From Massilia endophytica (GTDB lineage Bacteria > Pseudomonadota > Gammaproteobacteria > Burkholderiales > Burkholderiaceae_D): a stretch of DNA of 64,000 bases. Positions 44,226 to 53,155 of this stretch are shown one piece after another. How positions within the stretch are numbered: the first letter of the stretch is position 1; each line of letters opens with the position of its first letter. Both the position numbers and the translations under genes were made by a program. Location: contig NZ_CP088952.1 of the NCBI RefSeq assembly GCF_021165955.1, positions 5,208,001 through 5,272,000 on the forward strand, read 5' to 3'. The notes beneath the pieces are model-generated. The model was given only the letters and a program-made list of their open reading frames with translations. It did no database searches and was not told the DNA's origin.

Positions 44226-44819
44226 ATGCGCAACCAGAGGACTGCCCACCGTTTCAAGGTTTCCATCGGCATGATGCTGGCGCTGTTCTGCGCCATCGGC
44301 AGCTTCTGGCTGCTGGAGCTGATGAACCGCAGCGGCGCGGAACTGCAGGCGGACCGCCGCCTCAATGAGCCGGACCATATCATCGAGCGCTTCAGCCTTG
44401 TGCGCATGACGAAGGACGGCAAGCCGAGCTACATCATCTCGGGCGACAAGCTCACGCACCGCCCGGTGGACGATTCTTCGGAGATCGACAAGCCCGTCGT
44501 GCGCAGCCTGTCCGGCGAGAACGCGCCGATGGATATTCACGCGGCGCGCGCCCGCATCGACGACGACAACAGCCGCGTGGTGCTGTCGGGCGACGTACGG
44601 ATCGACCGCGCGGCCTCCGCCACGGCCCAGGAATTCCGCCTGCGCACGCCGGAGCTCACCATTTATCCTGACGAGGACCGCATGCAGACCGACAAGCCGG
44701 TCAGCATCACTTCGGGCGCCGCCACCATGAGCGGCATTGGCATGGCGGTCAACAACGCCACCAGCCAGGTCGAAGTCAAGCAGCGCTTGCGGATCACCTA
44801 TCCGCCGCACCCGCGCTAA
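44226..44819 (+). CDS. lptC: LPS export ABC transporter protein LptC
   Basis: A bitopic inner-membrane protein (197 residues) that takes LPS from LptB2FG and hands it to LptA. One membrane helix at about 13-33 is followed by a periplasmic beta-jellyroll (IDDDNSRVVLSGDVRIDRA, FRLRTPELTIYPDEDRMQTDKPV). ATG 44226 follows GAGGA. Gene order kdsC-lptC-lptA-lptB is the canonical one. Confidence 0.92.
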   Translation: MRNQRTAHRFKVSIGMMLALFCAIGSFWLLELMNRSGAELQADRRLNEPDHIIERFSLVRMTKDGKPSYIISGDKLTHRPVDDSSEIDKPVVRSLSGENAPMDIHAARARIDDDNSRVVLSGDVRIDRAASATAQEFRLRTPELTIYPDEDRMQTDKPVSITSGAATMSGIGMAVNNATSQVEVKQRLRITYPPHPR

Positions 44820-44837
44820 AAGCCTATTGGAGCAAAG

Positions 44838-45410
44838 ATGAAATACCTGATCAAACCAATCCTCGCCGCGGCAGCCCTGCTGGCTGCGGCCTTGCCTGCG
44901 TCGGCCGAGAAAGCCGACTCCAGCAAGCCCACGCAGATCGAAGCGAACCAGGGCACTTCGGACGAAGTGAAGCAGACCCGCACCCTGATCGGCGACGTGG
45001 TGCTCACCCGCGGCACCCTGATCATGAAGGCAGGCCGCGCCCTGGTGACCACCGATCCGCAAGGCTACCAGTACGTGACCTTCTGGGGCGCGCCCGGCGC
45101 GCTGGCCACCTTCCGCCAGAAGCGCGATGGCGGCGACCTGTGGATCGAAGGCGAGGCCGAACGCATCGAGTACGACAACAAGGCGGAAATCGTGCGCCTC
45201 ATCTCCAAGGCCAAGGTGCGCCGCCTGGAAGGCGTGAAGCCCACCGAGGACGTGGAAGGCCCCTTCATCTCCTACGACAGCCGCAAGGAATTCTTCACCG
45301 TGGAGAACAGCTCCTCCGGCCAGAGCAAGCCTGGCAGCGGCCGCGTGAGGATGGTGATCCAGCCGAACTCCAGGGCGGCTACCGCTCCTGCACCGGCGCC
45401 GGGGAAATAA
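44838..45410 (+). CDS. lptA: LPS transport periplasmic protein LptA
   Basis: The periplasmic bridge protein (190 residues) that carries LPS from LptC to LptD. Signal peptide ends near LPASA; the OstA-type repeat domain starts PTQIEANQGTSDEVKQTRTLIGDVVLTRGTLIM and includes the TPxxG-like pattern of the family. Two nt separate its stop from lptB. The last residues are proline/alanine-rich. Confidence 0.92.
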   Translation: MKYLIKPILAAAALLAAALPASAEKADSSKPTQIEANQGTSDEVKQTRTLIGDVVLTRGTLIMKAGRALVTTDPQGYQYVTFWGAPGALATFRQKRDGGDLWIEGEAERIEYDNKAEIVRLISKAKVRRLEGVKPTEDVEGPFISYDSRKEFFTVENSSSGQSKPGSGRVRMVIQPNSRAATAPAPAPGK

Positions 45411-45412
45411 GC

Positions 45413-46168
45413 ATGCAAGGACAAAGCTGCGGCAGTACCCTCATCGTTCGCGGATTGCAGAAGAGCTACGGCAAGCGCCAGGTGGTGCATGACGTGTCGC
45501 TGCAGGTGGAATGCGGGGAAGTGGTAGGCCTGCTGGGACCGAACGGCGCGGGCAAGACCACCTCCTTCTACATGATCGTGGGCCTCGTGCCTTCGGACGC
45601 GGGCACCATCGACATCAGCGGCACGGACATCTCCAACCTGGCCATCCACCAGCGCGCCACCATGGGGCTTTCCTATCTCCCGCAGGAAGCTTCCGTGTTC
45701 CGCAAGCTCACGGTGGAAGAGAATATCCGCGCCGTGCTGGAGATCCAGAAGGTGGACGGCAAGGCCCTGACCAAGGCGCAGATCGACGAGCGCCTGGACA
45801 CGCTGCTGGCGGACCTGCAGATCGAGAAGCTGCGCGAGAATCCGGCCCTGTCGCTGTCAGGCGGCGAGCGCCGCCGCGTGGAAATTGCGCGCGCCCTCGC
45901 CACCAATCCGCGTTTCGTGCTGCTGGACGAGCCTTTCGCTGGCGTGGACCCGATTGCGGTCATAGAGATTCAACGGATTGTGCGCTTCCTCAAGGAGCGC
46001 GGCATTGGCGTACTGATTACCGACCACAATGTGCGCGAAACGCTTGGCATCTGCGATCGCGCCTATATCATTAACCAGGGCAGCGTGCTGGCTTCCGGCC
46101 GCCCCGATGACATCATCGCCGACGAATCCGTACGCCGAGTCTATCTCGGCGAGCATTTCCGCATGTAA
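45413..46168 (+). CDS. lptB: LPS export ABC transporter ATP-binding protein LptB
   Basis: The cytoplasmic ATPase driving LPS extraction; 251 residues. Walker A is GPNGAGKTT, the Q-loop is YLPQEASVF, the ABC signature is LSGGERRRVEIARAL, Walker B is FVLLDEPFAGVDP, and the switch histidine is in ITDHNVRET. ATG 45413 was used because upstream starts lie inside lptA. rpoN starts 4 nt after its stop. Confidence 0.97.
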   Translation: MQGQSCGSTLIVRGLQKSYGKRQVVHDVSLQVECGEVVGLLGPNGAGKTTSFYMIVGLVPSDAGTIDISGTDISNLAIHQRATMGLSYLPQEASVFRKLTVEENIRAVLEIQKVDGKALTKAQIDERLDTLLADLQIEKLRENPALSLSGGERRRVEIARALATNPRFVLLDEPFAGVDPIAVIEIQRIVRFLKERGIGVLITDHNVRETLGICDRAYIINQGSVLASGRPDDIIADESVRRVYLGEHFRM

Positions 46169-46172
46169 GGCC

Positions 46173-47642
46173 ATGAAACAATCCCTGCAACTGCGAACGT
46201 CGCAGCATCTTGCGTTGACGCCGCAATTGCAGCAGTCCATCCGGCTGCTGCAATTGTCCACGCTTGAGCTGCATCAGGAGCTGGAGCAGCTGCTAACCGA
46301 AAACCCCCTGCTCGAACGTCTGGACGACCCGCTGGACCGCAGCGTGCGCCTTCTCGCCGACGGCGCCATCGGCCAGAGCGCGCCGGCGGCCACGCCAGCC
46401 GAAGGACCGCCCGGCGAGAACGGGCCGCAGGCCGAGGCCGCGCCTGCGGAAGCCGAACCCTACGAAGGCGACAGCGTGGCCGAGGGCGACAGCGACTGGT
46501 CGGGTTCGGGCAGCGGCAAGGCCCCGGACGACGAGGACGCGCGCCCGCAGCTGGAAGCGAGCCACCACAGCCTGCGCGACCATCTGCTGGAGCAGATGCG
46601 CGTCACCGTGCAGGAGCCGCGCGACCGGGCGCTGATGGAACTCATCATCGATGCGCTGGACGACAACGGCTATCTTGAAGAAAGCCTCGAGGAAATCCAC
46701 GCGCGCATTCCGGAAGAGGCGGATGTGGAGCTGGAGGAGCTGCAGACGGCGCTCACGCTGCTGCAAAGCTTCGACCCCGTGGGCGTGGGCGCGCGCAACG
46801 CGTCCGAATGCCTCGCCATCCAGATCAGGCGCATGCCGCACATTCCACTGGTCACGCGCCGCATGGCCTTGTGCATCGTGGAAAAACACCTCACCTGGTT
46901 CGCCCAGCGCGACTTCAACAAGCTGAAGAAAGCGCTCGATTGCGACGAGGAAGATCTGCGCGAAGCCCAGGCCGTGATCCGCCGCTGCAACCCGCATCCG
47001 GGCGCCGCCTTCGCGCAGGATGCGTCAGACTATGTCGTGCCGGACGTGATCGTGAAGAAGGGCCGCAACGGCTGGGTCGTCACGCTGAACAACGACGTGA
47101 TGCCGCGCCTGCGCGTCAATGCGCTGTATGCCAGTTTGCTCAAGCAGGGCAAGGGCGAAACGCAGATGAATGCGCAGCTGCAGGAGGCCAAGTGGCTCAT
47201 CAAGAACATGCGCCAGCGGTTTGACACAATTTTGCGCGTTGCACAAGCAATCGTGGAGCGGCAGAAGAACTTTTTCTCGCACGGCGCCGTCGCCATGAGA
47301 CCCCTTGTGTTGCGCGAAATTGCTGATACACTGGGTTTACACGAGAGTACTATTTCTCGCGTAACAACTCAGAAATACATGCTCACCCCACATGGGATGT
47401 TTGAGTTGAAATATTTCTTTGGTAGCCACGTCGCGACTGAAGCTGGGGGTGAAGCTTCCTCGACCGCGATCCGTGCGCTGATTGTGCAATTCACAGGAGC
47501 AGAAGACCCGAAAAATCCCTTATCCGACAGTAAGATTGCGGACATGCTAGGAGAACAGGGCATGGTGATTGCGCGACGTACTGTTGCCAAGTATCGCGAA
47601 GCCTTGAAGATCCCTCCCGTCAGCCTCCGCAAGTCCTTGTAG
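46173..47642 (+). CDS. rpoN: RNA polymerase sigma-54 factor
   Basis: The sigma-54 factor (489 residues) for promoters of nitrogen, motility and envelope genes. Region I is glutamine/leucine-rich (LALTPQLQQSIRLLQLSTLELHQELEQ), region II is an acidic low-complexity stretch (about 60-125), and region III has the core-binding domain, the helix-turn-helix LGLHESTISRVTTQKY and the RpoN box ARRTVAKYRE. The ATG at 46173 directly after lptB is the only plausible start. hpf follows after 53 nt. Confidence 0.97.
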   Translation: MKQSLQLRTSQHLALTPQLQQSIRLLQLSTLELHQELEQLLTENPLLERLDDPLDRSVRLLADGAIGQSAPAATPAEGPPGENGPQAEAAPAEAEPYEGDSVAEGDSDWSGSGSGKAPDDEDARPQLEASHHSLRDHLLEQMRVTVQEPRDRALMELIIDALDDNGYLEESLEEIHARIPEEADVELEELQTALTLLQSFDPVGVGARNASECLAIQIRRMPHIPLVTRRMALCIVEKHLTWFAQRDFNKLKKALDCDEEDLREAQAVIRRCNPHPGAAFAQDASDYVVPDVIVKKGRNGWVVTLNNDVMPRLRVNALYASLLKQGKGETQMNAQLQEAKWLIKNMRQRFDTILRVAQAIVERQKNFFSHGAVAMRPLVLREIADTLGLHESTISRVTTQKYMLTPHGMFELKYFFGSHVATEAGGEASSTAIRALIVQFTGAEDPKNPLSDSKIADMLGEQGMVIARRTVAKYREALKIPPVSLRKSL

Positions 47643-47695
47643 TGCATGGGCTCCCCGTGAGCCTTGTAGAGCGACATCATCTTTTAGGAGTGTGT

Positions 47696-48055
47696 ATGAA
47701 TCTCACCATCAGTGGACATCATCTCGAAGTGACCCCCGCGATTCGCGAATACGTCCAAAACAAGCTGGAGCGCGTGAGACGCCATTTCGATCAAGTGATC
47801 GACATTGCTGTCATCCTGAGTGTAGATAACCTCACCGAGAAAGAAAAACGCCAGAAAGCCGAAATCAACCTGCGCATGTCGGGCAAGACCGTGTATGTGG
47901 AGAGTTTGGCGCAAGACCTGTATGCCGCGATCGACACCCTGATCGACAAACTGGACCGGCAGGTCATGAAATACAAAGACAAAGTCCAGAACCACAACCA
48001 TGATGCGATAAAGCATCGCGCCGAGACCTTGGAATCTCCGGCCAGCGCCGCATAA
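47696..48055 (+). CDS. hpf: Ribosome hibernation promoting factor, short form
   Basis: A ribosome-associated stress protein (119 residues) that binds the 30S A/P sites and promotes 100S dimers. MNLTISGHHLEVTPAIREYVQNKLERVRRHFD is the S30AE domain, and no long C-terminal dimerisation domain is present. ATG 47696 follows TTAGGAG; an earlier GTG (47642) adds an unlikely 18-residue extension. In most betaproteobacteria ptsN follows; here a terminator ends the unit and ptsN lies 6 kb away on the other strand. Confidence 0.94.
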   Translation: MNLTISGHHLEVTPAIREYVQNKLERVRRHFDQVIDIAVILSVDNLTEKEKRQKAEINLRMSGKTVYVESLAQDLYAAIDTLIDKLDRQVMKYKDKVQNHNHDAIKHRAETLESPASAA

Positions 48056-48074
48056 AACAGCGGCATCACCAAAC

Positions 48075-48099
48075 AAGGGCGCACAGGCGCCCTTTTTTG
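48075..48099 (+). terminator. Rho-independent terminator after hpf
   Basis: AGGGCGC and GCGCCCT form the stem around ACAG-type loop bases, followed by six T residues. It closes the kdsD...hpf transcription unit. Confidence 0.85.
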
Positions 48100-48106
48100 T
48101 GCCCCT

Positions 48107-49006
48107 TCATTCCGCCACTGCCGCAGCAATCGTTTCGCGCAGCCACTTGTGCGCCGGGTCGCGGTGCACGCGCTCGTGCCACAGCATGGCCATTTCGTAG
48201 CCGCGAATCGGCACTGGCGCCTCCAGCTGCTGCAGTTCCGGCGCGTCGCGCAGCAGGCGCGAGGGCAGCATCGCCACCAGGTCGGTGGAGGCAAGCACCG
48301 AACGCAGGAAGAGAAAATGCGGCACCGACAGCACCACGCGGCGCGTGGCGCCAGCCGCCGCCAGCGCCTCGTCGCTCACGCCCGAGAAACTGCCGCCGCC
48401 GGGGGACACGATGGCGTGTTCCAGCGCGCAGAACTGCGCCAGCGTCGGCGCCTTCTTCAGTTTCGGATGCCCCTTGCGCGCCACCAGCACATAGCGCTCC
48501 GTGAACAGGGCCCTCCTGCGCAGTCCGGGCGGCGCCTCCTCGCTCGTGTGCAGGGCCAGGTCGATGTCGCCCTGTTCCGCCTGCCTGGCGATGCGGCTGG
48601 TCACCACGGGAAGGACCGCCAGCCGCGTGCCGGGCGCCTGCTGCCTCAGGCGGGGCAGGGCGGGCAGCAGAACCGCCGATTCGCCATAGTCCGCCGCCGC
48701 CACGCGCCAGGTATTGGCCGCTTCGGCGGGGGCGAAGTCTCCGGCCGGGCCCAGGGCCTGCTCCAGCCCCTGCAGGGCCAGGCGCAGCGGCTCGCGCAGC
48801 TCCTCCGCGCGCGCCGTGGGCTGCATGCCGCGCGGACCGGGCAGGAGCAGCGGGTCGCCGAAAATGTCGCGCAGCTTGGCGAGGTGCACGCTCACGGAGG
48901 GCTGGGACAGGTGCAGGCGCTGCGCCGCCCTCGTCACGTTGTGCTCGCTCAGCAGCACGTCCAGTGTCACAAGCAGGTTCAGATCGATGCCGCGCAGATT
49001 AATCAC
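48107..49006 (-). CDS. LysR-family transcriptional regulator
   Basis: A 299-residue LysR regulator. The N-terminal winged helix-turn-helix (LLVTLDVLLSEHNVTRAAQRLHLSQPSVSVHLAKLRDIFGDPLL) is followed by a type 2 periplasmic-binding-protein-like effector domain. It is divergent from the quinone reductase gene with an 85-nt AT-rich gap, the usual layout of a LysR regulator and its target, so it probably controls that gene. Effector unknown. Confidence 0.92.
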   Translation of the reverse strand: MINLRGIDLNLLVTLDVLLSEHNVTRAAQRLHLSQPSVSVHLAKLRDIFGDPLLLPGPRGMQPTARAEELREPLRLALQGLEQALGPAGDFAPAEAANTWRVAAADYGESAVLLPALPRLRQQAPGTRLAVLPVVTSRIARQAEQGDIDLALHTSEEAPPGLRRRALFTERYVLVARKGHPKLKKAPTLAQFCALEHAIVSPGGGSFSGVSDEALAAAGATRRVVLSVPHFLFLRSVLASTDLVAMLPSRLLRDAPELQQLEAPVPIRGYEMAMLWHERVHRDPAHKWLRETIAAAVAE

Positions 49007-49091
49007 AGTAATACCTGGAATTCTATTAATTCATTTCCACTATACCTGAGAAATTCGTAAGCTGCCTTCTCCTTATTGTGAAAGCTCAGCC

Positions 49092-49868
49092 ATGAATATC
49101 CTGCTCATCTACGCTCATCCCGAACCAACTTCGCTCAACGCCGCGCTTCGCGACTTCACCGTCGGCCGCCTTCAGGCCGCGGGCCATACCGTGGTGGTGT
49201 CCGACCTGTATGCCATGGAATGGAAAGCCCGGCTGGACGCGGCCGACACGCTGGCCCACGAGCCCGGCCAGCCGTTCAAGCCCACCACCGCCTCGAAGCA
49301 TGCCTTCGAAAACGGCCTGCAAAGCGCAGACATCGCCGCCGAACAGGCGAAGCTGCTCGCGGCGGACGTGGTGCTCTTCCAGTTTCCGCTGTGGTGGTTC
49401 TCCATGCCCGCCATCATGAAAGGCTGGTTCGAGCGCGTGTACGCCTATGGACTGGCCTACGGCGTGGGGGAGCATTCCGACCGCCACTGGGGCGACCGCT
49501 ACGGCGAGGGCAGCTTTGCGGGCAAGCGCGCCATGCTGATCGTGACCACCGGCGGCTGGGAATCCCATTACGGACCGCGCGGCATCAATGGCCCCATCGA
49601 AGACATCCTCTTCCCCATCCACCATGGCATGCTCCACTACCCGGGCTTCGACGTGCTGCCGCCCTTCGTGCAATACCGCGTGGAACGCATGGGCGAGGAA
49701 CGCTTTGCCGCCATCTGCGAACAGCTGGGCCAACGGCTCGATACGCTCGCAGATACGCCGCCCATTCCCTTCCGCAAGCAGAACTTCGGCGACTACCTCA
49801 TCCCCTCCCTGGAGCTGCACCCCGACCTCGCGCCAGGCGCCGCAGGCTTCGCCGTCCACGTCGCATAG
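49092..49868 (+). CDS. NAD(P)H dehydrogenase (quinone), flavodoxin-like fold
   Basis: A 258-residue FMN/FAD-dependent oxidoreductase of the MdaB/NQO1 family, which reduces quinones by two electrons. MNILLIYAHPEPTSLNAAL is the flavin phosphate loop; PLWWFSMPAIMKGWFERVYAYGLAYG is the family signature for the isoalloxazine site. It is divergent from a LysR regulator and probably under its control, suggesting induction by quinones or oxidants. Exact substrate not determinable. Confidence 0.9.
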   Translation: MNILLIYAHPEPTSLNAALRDFTVGRLQAAGHTVVVSDLYAMEWKARLDAADTLAHEPGQPFKPTTASKHAFENGLQSADIAAEQAKLLAADVVLFQFPLWWFSMPAIMKGWFERVYAYGLAYGVGEHSDRHWGDRYGEGSFAGKRAMLIVTTGGWESHYGPRGINGPIEDILFPIHHGMLHYPGFDVLPPFVQYRVERMGEERFAAICEQLGQRLDTLADTPPIPFRKQNFGDYLIPSLELHPDLAPGAAGFAVHVA

Positions 49869-49918
49869 TCGCCGCAGCAACGTTACAATGGGCGATCTTA
49901 ACTATTCGGCATTAGGCG

Positions 49919-51004
49919 ATGAGCGAATTCGTCCAGACTCATGTAACGAACGGCGCGGGCATCATTACGCTGGACCGCCCCAAGGCCCTGAATTCCCTGT
50001 CGCTGGACATGGTCAGGGCCATCACTGCTGCGTTGCAGCAGTGGCGCGATGACACAAATATCGCTGCCGTCATCATCCGCTCCACGAGCGAAAAGGCGCT
50101 GTGCGCGGGCGGCGATATCCGCTTCTTCTACGAAGTGGGCCAGGCCACGCCGCGCGGCGGCAGCGCCTTGCTGGAAGACTTCTTCACCGAGGAGTACGCC
50201 CTCAACCACCTGATCCATTTCTACCCCAAGCCTTACATCGCGCTGATGGACGGCGTGGTGATGGGCGGCGGCATGGGTATCGCCCAGGGAGGACCGGACT
50301 GCGGCGTGCGCATCGTGACCAGCCGCACGAAGATGGCCATGCCCGAAGTGAATATCGGTCTCTTCCCGGATGTGGGCGGCAGCCACTTCCTGTCGCACGC
50401 GCCGGGCAAACTCGGCATGTATCTCGGCCTGACCGGCGCCACGGTCGGCGCCGCGGACGCGCTCTACCTCGATCTTGCCGACCACTTCGTGCCGGAGCGT
50501 GAACTGGACGCCCTGTCCTCGCTGCTGGCCGCCACGCCGGGCCGCGAGCTGCGCACCGCCATCGCATCCTTCTGCCAGCCCTTGCGCGAAGGCGCGGGCG
50601 CCAGCGAGCTGGAAGCCCAGCGCGCACTGATCGACCGCCATTTCGCGCATTCCACTGTGGCCGCCATCATGGACTCCCTGCGCAGCGACGCCGCACCCTT
50701 CGCGCAGAAGGCGCTGAAGATGATGGAACTGCGTTCGCCGCTCATGATGTGCGTGACCCAGGAGCTGCTCAGGCGCGGCGCATCCATGAGCGTGGCGGAC
50801 TGCCTGCGCATGGAGCGCAACCTCGTGCGCCGCAATTTCGAGCACGGCGAAGTGATCGAAGGCGTGCGCGCGCTGGTGATCGACAAGGACAACCAGCCGA
50901 AGTGGAACCCGCCCTCGCTGGCCGAAGTCAGCGACGCCATGGTGTCGCGCTTCTTCGAGCCCGTGTGGCCGGCTGCCGCCCATCCCCTGCGCCATCTCGC
51001 ATGA
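49919..51004 (+). CDS. 3-hydroxyisobutyryl-CoA hydrolase / enoyl-CoA hydratase family
   Basis: A 361-residue crotonase-fold enzyme. The oxyanion-hole segments LCAGGDIRFFYE and DGVVMGGGMGIAQGG and the catalytic glutamate/aspartate region MAMPEVNIGLFPDVGGSHFLS match 3-hydroxyisobutyryl-CoA hydrolases of valine breakdown rather than short hydratases. The C-terminal ECH_2 region is present. Its stop overlaps the start of an Lrp-type regulator by four bases, which is consistent with amino-acid-responsive control. Confidence 0.88.
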   Translation: MSEFVQTHVTNGAGIITLDRPKALNSLSLDMVRAITAALQQWRDDTNIAAVIIRSTSEKALCAGGDIRFFYEVGQATPRGGSALLEDFFTEEYALNHLIHFYPKPYIALMDGVVMGGGMGIAQGGPDCGVRIVTSRTKMAMPEVNIGLFPDVGGSHFLSHAPGKLGMYLGLTGATVGAADALYLDLADHFVPERELDALSSLLAATPGRELRTAIASFCQPLREGAGASELEAQRALIDRHFAHSTVAAIMDSLRSDAAPFAQKALKMMELRSPLMMCVTQELLRRGASMSVADCLRMERNLVRRNFEHGEVIEGVRALVIDKDNQPKWNPPSLAEVSDAMVSRFFEPVWPAAAHPLRHLA

Positions 51005-51462
51005 AGGAACTGGACCGCATCGACCGCGAAATCCTGAACATCCTGCAGGAGAATGCGGCCACGCCGCTGCGCGAGATTGCGGAGAAGGTGCACTCCTCGG
51101 TTGCCACCTGCCAGCGCCGCATCGCCCAGCTGCGCGCCAGCGGCGTGCTGCTGAAGGACGTGTCCCTCGTGGACCGCGTGCTGGCGGGCATGGCGCTGAC
51201 GGTCTTCGTATCGGTGGAGCTGGAACACCAGAACAGCGCCATCCTCAAGCAGTTCGAGGCGCGCATGCGCGAGGAGCCGCTGGTAATGTCCTGCTACGAG
51301 GTGGCGGGAGAGTTCGACTTCATGCTGATCGTGACGGCGCCTTCGATGGACGCCTATCACGAGTTCACGCGCCGCGTCTTCACTTCCAATAACAACGTCA
51401 TCAACGTCAAGAGCCTGTTCGCCATGAACTGTTCGAAGTTCGAGACCAAGCTGACACTGTGA
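51001..51462 (+). CDS. Lrp/AsnC-family transcriptional regulator
   Basis: A 153-residue regulator: helix-turn-helix LREIAEKVHSSVATCQRRIAQLRASGVL in the N-terminal third and a C-terminal RAM/AsnC ligand-binding domain (VMSCYEVAGEFDFMLIVTAPSMDAYHEF). ATG 51001 overlaps the hydrolase gene by ATGA; longer starts are shadows inside that gene. Probably senses an amino acid, perhaps valine given its partner, but this is inference. Confidence 0.92.
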   Translation: MKELDRIDREILNILQENAATPLREIAEKVHSSVATCQRRIAQLRASGVLLKDVSLVDRVLAGMALTVFVSVELEHQNSAILKQFEARMREEPLVMSCYEVAGEFDFMLIVTAPSMDAYHEFTRRVFTSNNNVINVKSLFAMNCSKFETKLTL

Positions 51463-51546
51463 GAAATCTTCCCGCGGCGCCCGGCCATTTCGGGATTTCG
51501 TACCGCCGCCGGTGACTAAGATGTTCCTTCCATTGAAAGGAGCATC

Positions 51547-51921
51547 ATGATCGACCACGTATCCCTCGGTTCCAGCGACCTGCAGCGCGCGCTGGACTTC
51601 TACAAAGCCTGCCTTGAGCCTCTCGGCTATACGGTGCAGCATCAGGACGCGGGCCAGGCCATCTTCGGCGCCAACGGCAAATGGCAGTTCGCGCTTTATC
51701 CGGCGCAGAACGGCGACCCGCTGAACGGCCACCGCACCCATGTCGCTTTCTCTTCACCCTCGGAGGATGCCACGCGCGCCTTTCACGACGCAGCGCTCGC
51801 GCGCGGTGCGAAAACCCTGCGCCTGCCTGGCCTGCGGCCGGACATCAATGACCAGTATTTCGGAACGATGGTCACGGACCCCGACCAGCACGTGATCGAG
51901 GTCGTGCACTGGCGCGATTAG
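51547..51921 (+). CDS. VOC-family (glyoxalase/bleomycin-resistance-like) protein
   Basis: A 124-residue protein of the vicinal-oxygen-chelate fold. MIDHVSLGSSDLQRALDFYKACLEPLGYTV supplies the first metal histidine, and DPDQHVIEVVHWRD the last metal-side strand. Function could be lyase, dioxygenase or binding protein. ATG 51547 follows AAAGGAG. It converges with rapZ, and the two stop codons overlap. Confidence 0.85.
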   Translation: MIDHVSLGSSDLQRALDFYKACLEPLGYTVQHQDAGQAIFGANGKWQFALYPAQNGDPLNGHRTHVAFSSPSEDATRAFHDAALARGAKTLRLPGLRPDINDQYFGTMVTDPDQHVIEVVHWRD

Positions 51922-52781
51922 GACTGTTCGCGGTGGCGCAGTACGACGCGCTCGTTGGCGTGGAAGTACTTCGCCAGGCGCTCGGCCATGTACACCGAGC
52001 GGTGCTGGCCGCCGGTGCAGCCGATGGCCACCGTCAGGTAGCTGCGGTTATCGGTCTTGAATGAAGGCAGCCACTTCTCGATGAAGGCGCGGATATCGCG
52101 GAACATCTCTTCCGCTGTCGGCTGGGCGTCGAGGAAGGCGATCACGGGCGCGTCCCGTCCCGTCAATGGGCGCAGGTCCAGATCGTAGTAGGGATTCGGG
52201 ATGGCGCGCACGTCGAACACGAAGTCGGCGTCCAGCGGCACGCCCAGCTTGAAGGCAAAGGACTCGAAGAAGAGCGTCAGCGGCGCGTTCTCGCTCTGCA
52301 CCAGGTCCTTCACCCATCCGCGCAGCTTGTTCGCGCTCAGTTCCGAAGTATCGATCACGTGGCCAAGCTGCTCGATGGCCGAGAGGCGTTCGCGCTCTTC
52401 CTGGATGCACTCGATCAGGGTGCGGCGCCCGGCCGGGTTCTGGCCGGGACGCAGTTCATGCGAAAGCGGGTGGCTGCGGCGTGTTTCGGAAAAGCGCGCG
52501 ACGAGGGAATGCGTGTTCGCGGTCAGGAACATGACCTTGACGTCATGCCCCAGCTCCTTGAGCTTCTGGATATCGGCAGGCAGGCTGGTCAGCGAAGCCG
52601 CGCTGCGCGCGTCCACCGCCACGGCAAGCATCTGCGTGCCTTCTTCGCACAAGGTGGAAACAAGATTGGCCAGCAATGCGGGCGGCAGATTGTCCACGCA
52701 GTAGAAGCCCGTATCTTCGAGGACGTTCAGTGCGACGGACTTGCCGGAGCCGGAAATGCCAGTAATGAGAACGATGCGCAT
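51918..52781 (-). CDS. rapZ: RNase adapter protein RapZ
   Basis: A 287-residue P-loop protein; in enterobacteria it senses glucosamine-6-phosphate and directs sRNA GlmZ to RNase E. Walker A is GISGSGKS, and the C-terminal half holds the RNA-binding region GCTGGQHRSVYMAERL. ATG 52781 gives MRIVLITGISGSGKS. A 40-residue in-frame extension from GTG 52901 comes from the upstream tandem repeat and is not family-like. Third gene after ptsN and hprK on this strand. Confidence 0.94.
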   Translation of the reverse strand: MRIVLITGISGSGKSVALNVLEDTGFYCVDNLPPALLANLVSTLCEEGTQMLAVAVDARSAASLTSLPADIQKLKELGHDVKVMFLTANTHSLVARFSETRRSHPLSHELRPGQNPAGRRTLIECIQEERERLSAIEQLGHVIDTSELSANKLRGWVKDLVQSENAPLTLFFESFAFKLGVPLDADFVFDVRAIPNPYYDLDLRPLTGRDAPVIAFLDAQPTAEEMFRDIRAFIEKWLPSFKTDNRSYLTVAIGCTGGQHRSVYMAERLAKYFHANERVVLRHREQS

Positions 52782-52814
52782 GCGCGCATGATACCGTAAT
52801 TCGCCGCTCAGTCG

Positions 52815-53155
52815 CCGCTCATGGCTTGACGCTGGTGTAGCAGGGGTTTCGCGGAGCACTGCTCCGCGCCTGCGGAACGGTGCGCGCTTGCAAGCGCGCA
52901 CTCCTTAGCAGCACTCAATCTCCGCTCATGGCTTGACGCTGGTGTAGCAGGGGTTTCGCGGAGCACTGCTCCGCGCCTGCGGAACGGTGCGCGCTTGCAA
53001 GCGCGCACTCCTTAGCAGCACTCAATCTCCGCTCATGGCTTGACGCTGGTGTAGCAGGGGTTTCGCGGAGCACTGCTCCGCGCCTGCGGAACGGTGCGCG
53101 CTTGCAAGCGCGCACTCCTTAGCAGCACTCAATCTCCGCTCATGGCTTGACGCTG
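52815..53155. repeat. 107-bp tandem repeat array, three units plus partial
   Basis: Three full units start at 52815, 52922 and 53029, exactly 107 bp apart and near-identical, with a 20-bp partial copy at 53136-53155. The partial is the native 3' end of hprK (encoding QRQAMSG), so each unit begins with a copy of that gene end. Each unit has a perfect 20-bp palindrome (TGCGCGCTTG/CAAGCGCGCA, e.g. 52881-52900) and a GCGGAGCA/TGCTCCGC hairpin (52851-52867), and an AAGGAG on the minus strand. It fills the 347-bp gap between hprK and rapZ. No CRISPR-like spacers. Confidence 0.92.

Noticed and set aside
52782..52901. In-frame 40-residue N-terminal extension of RapZ from GTG 52901
   Set aside because: The AAGGAG overlaps the GTG, leaving no spacing, the residues come from the tandem repeat, and RapZ proteins begin at MRIVLITG-like sequence.
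52815..53155. CRISPR-like array
   Set aside because: Units are 107 bp and contiguous with no variable spacers and no cas genes; it is a simple tandem duplication.
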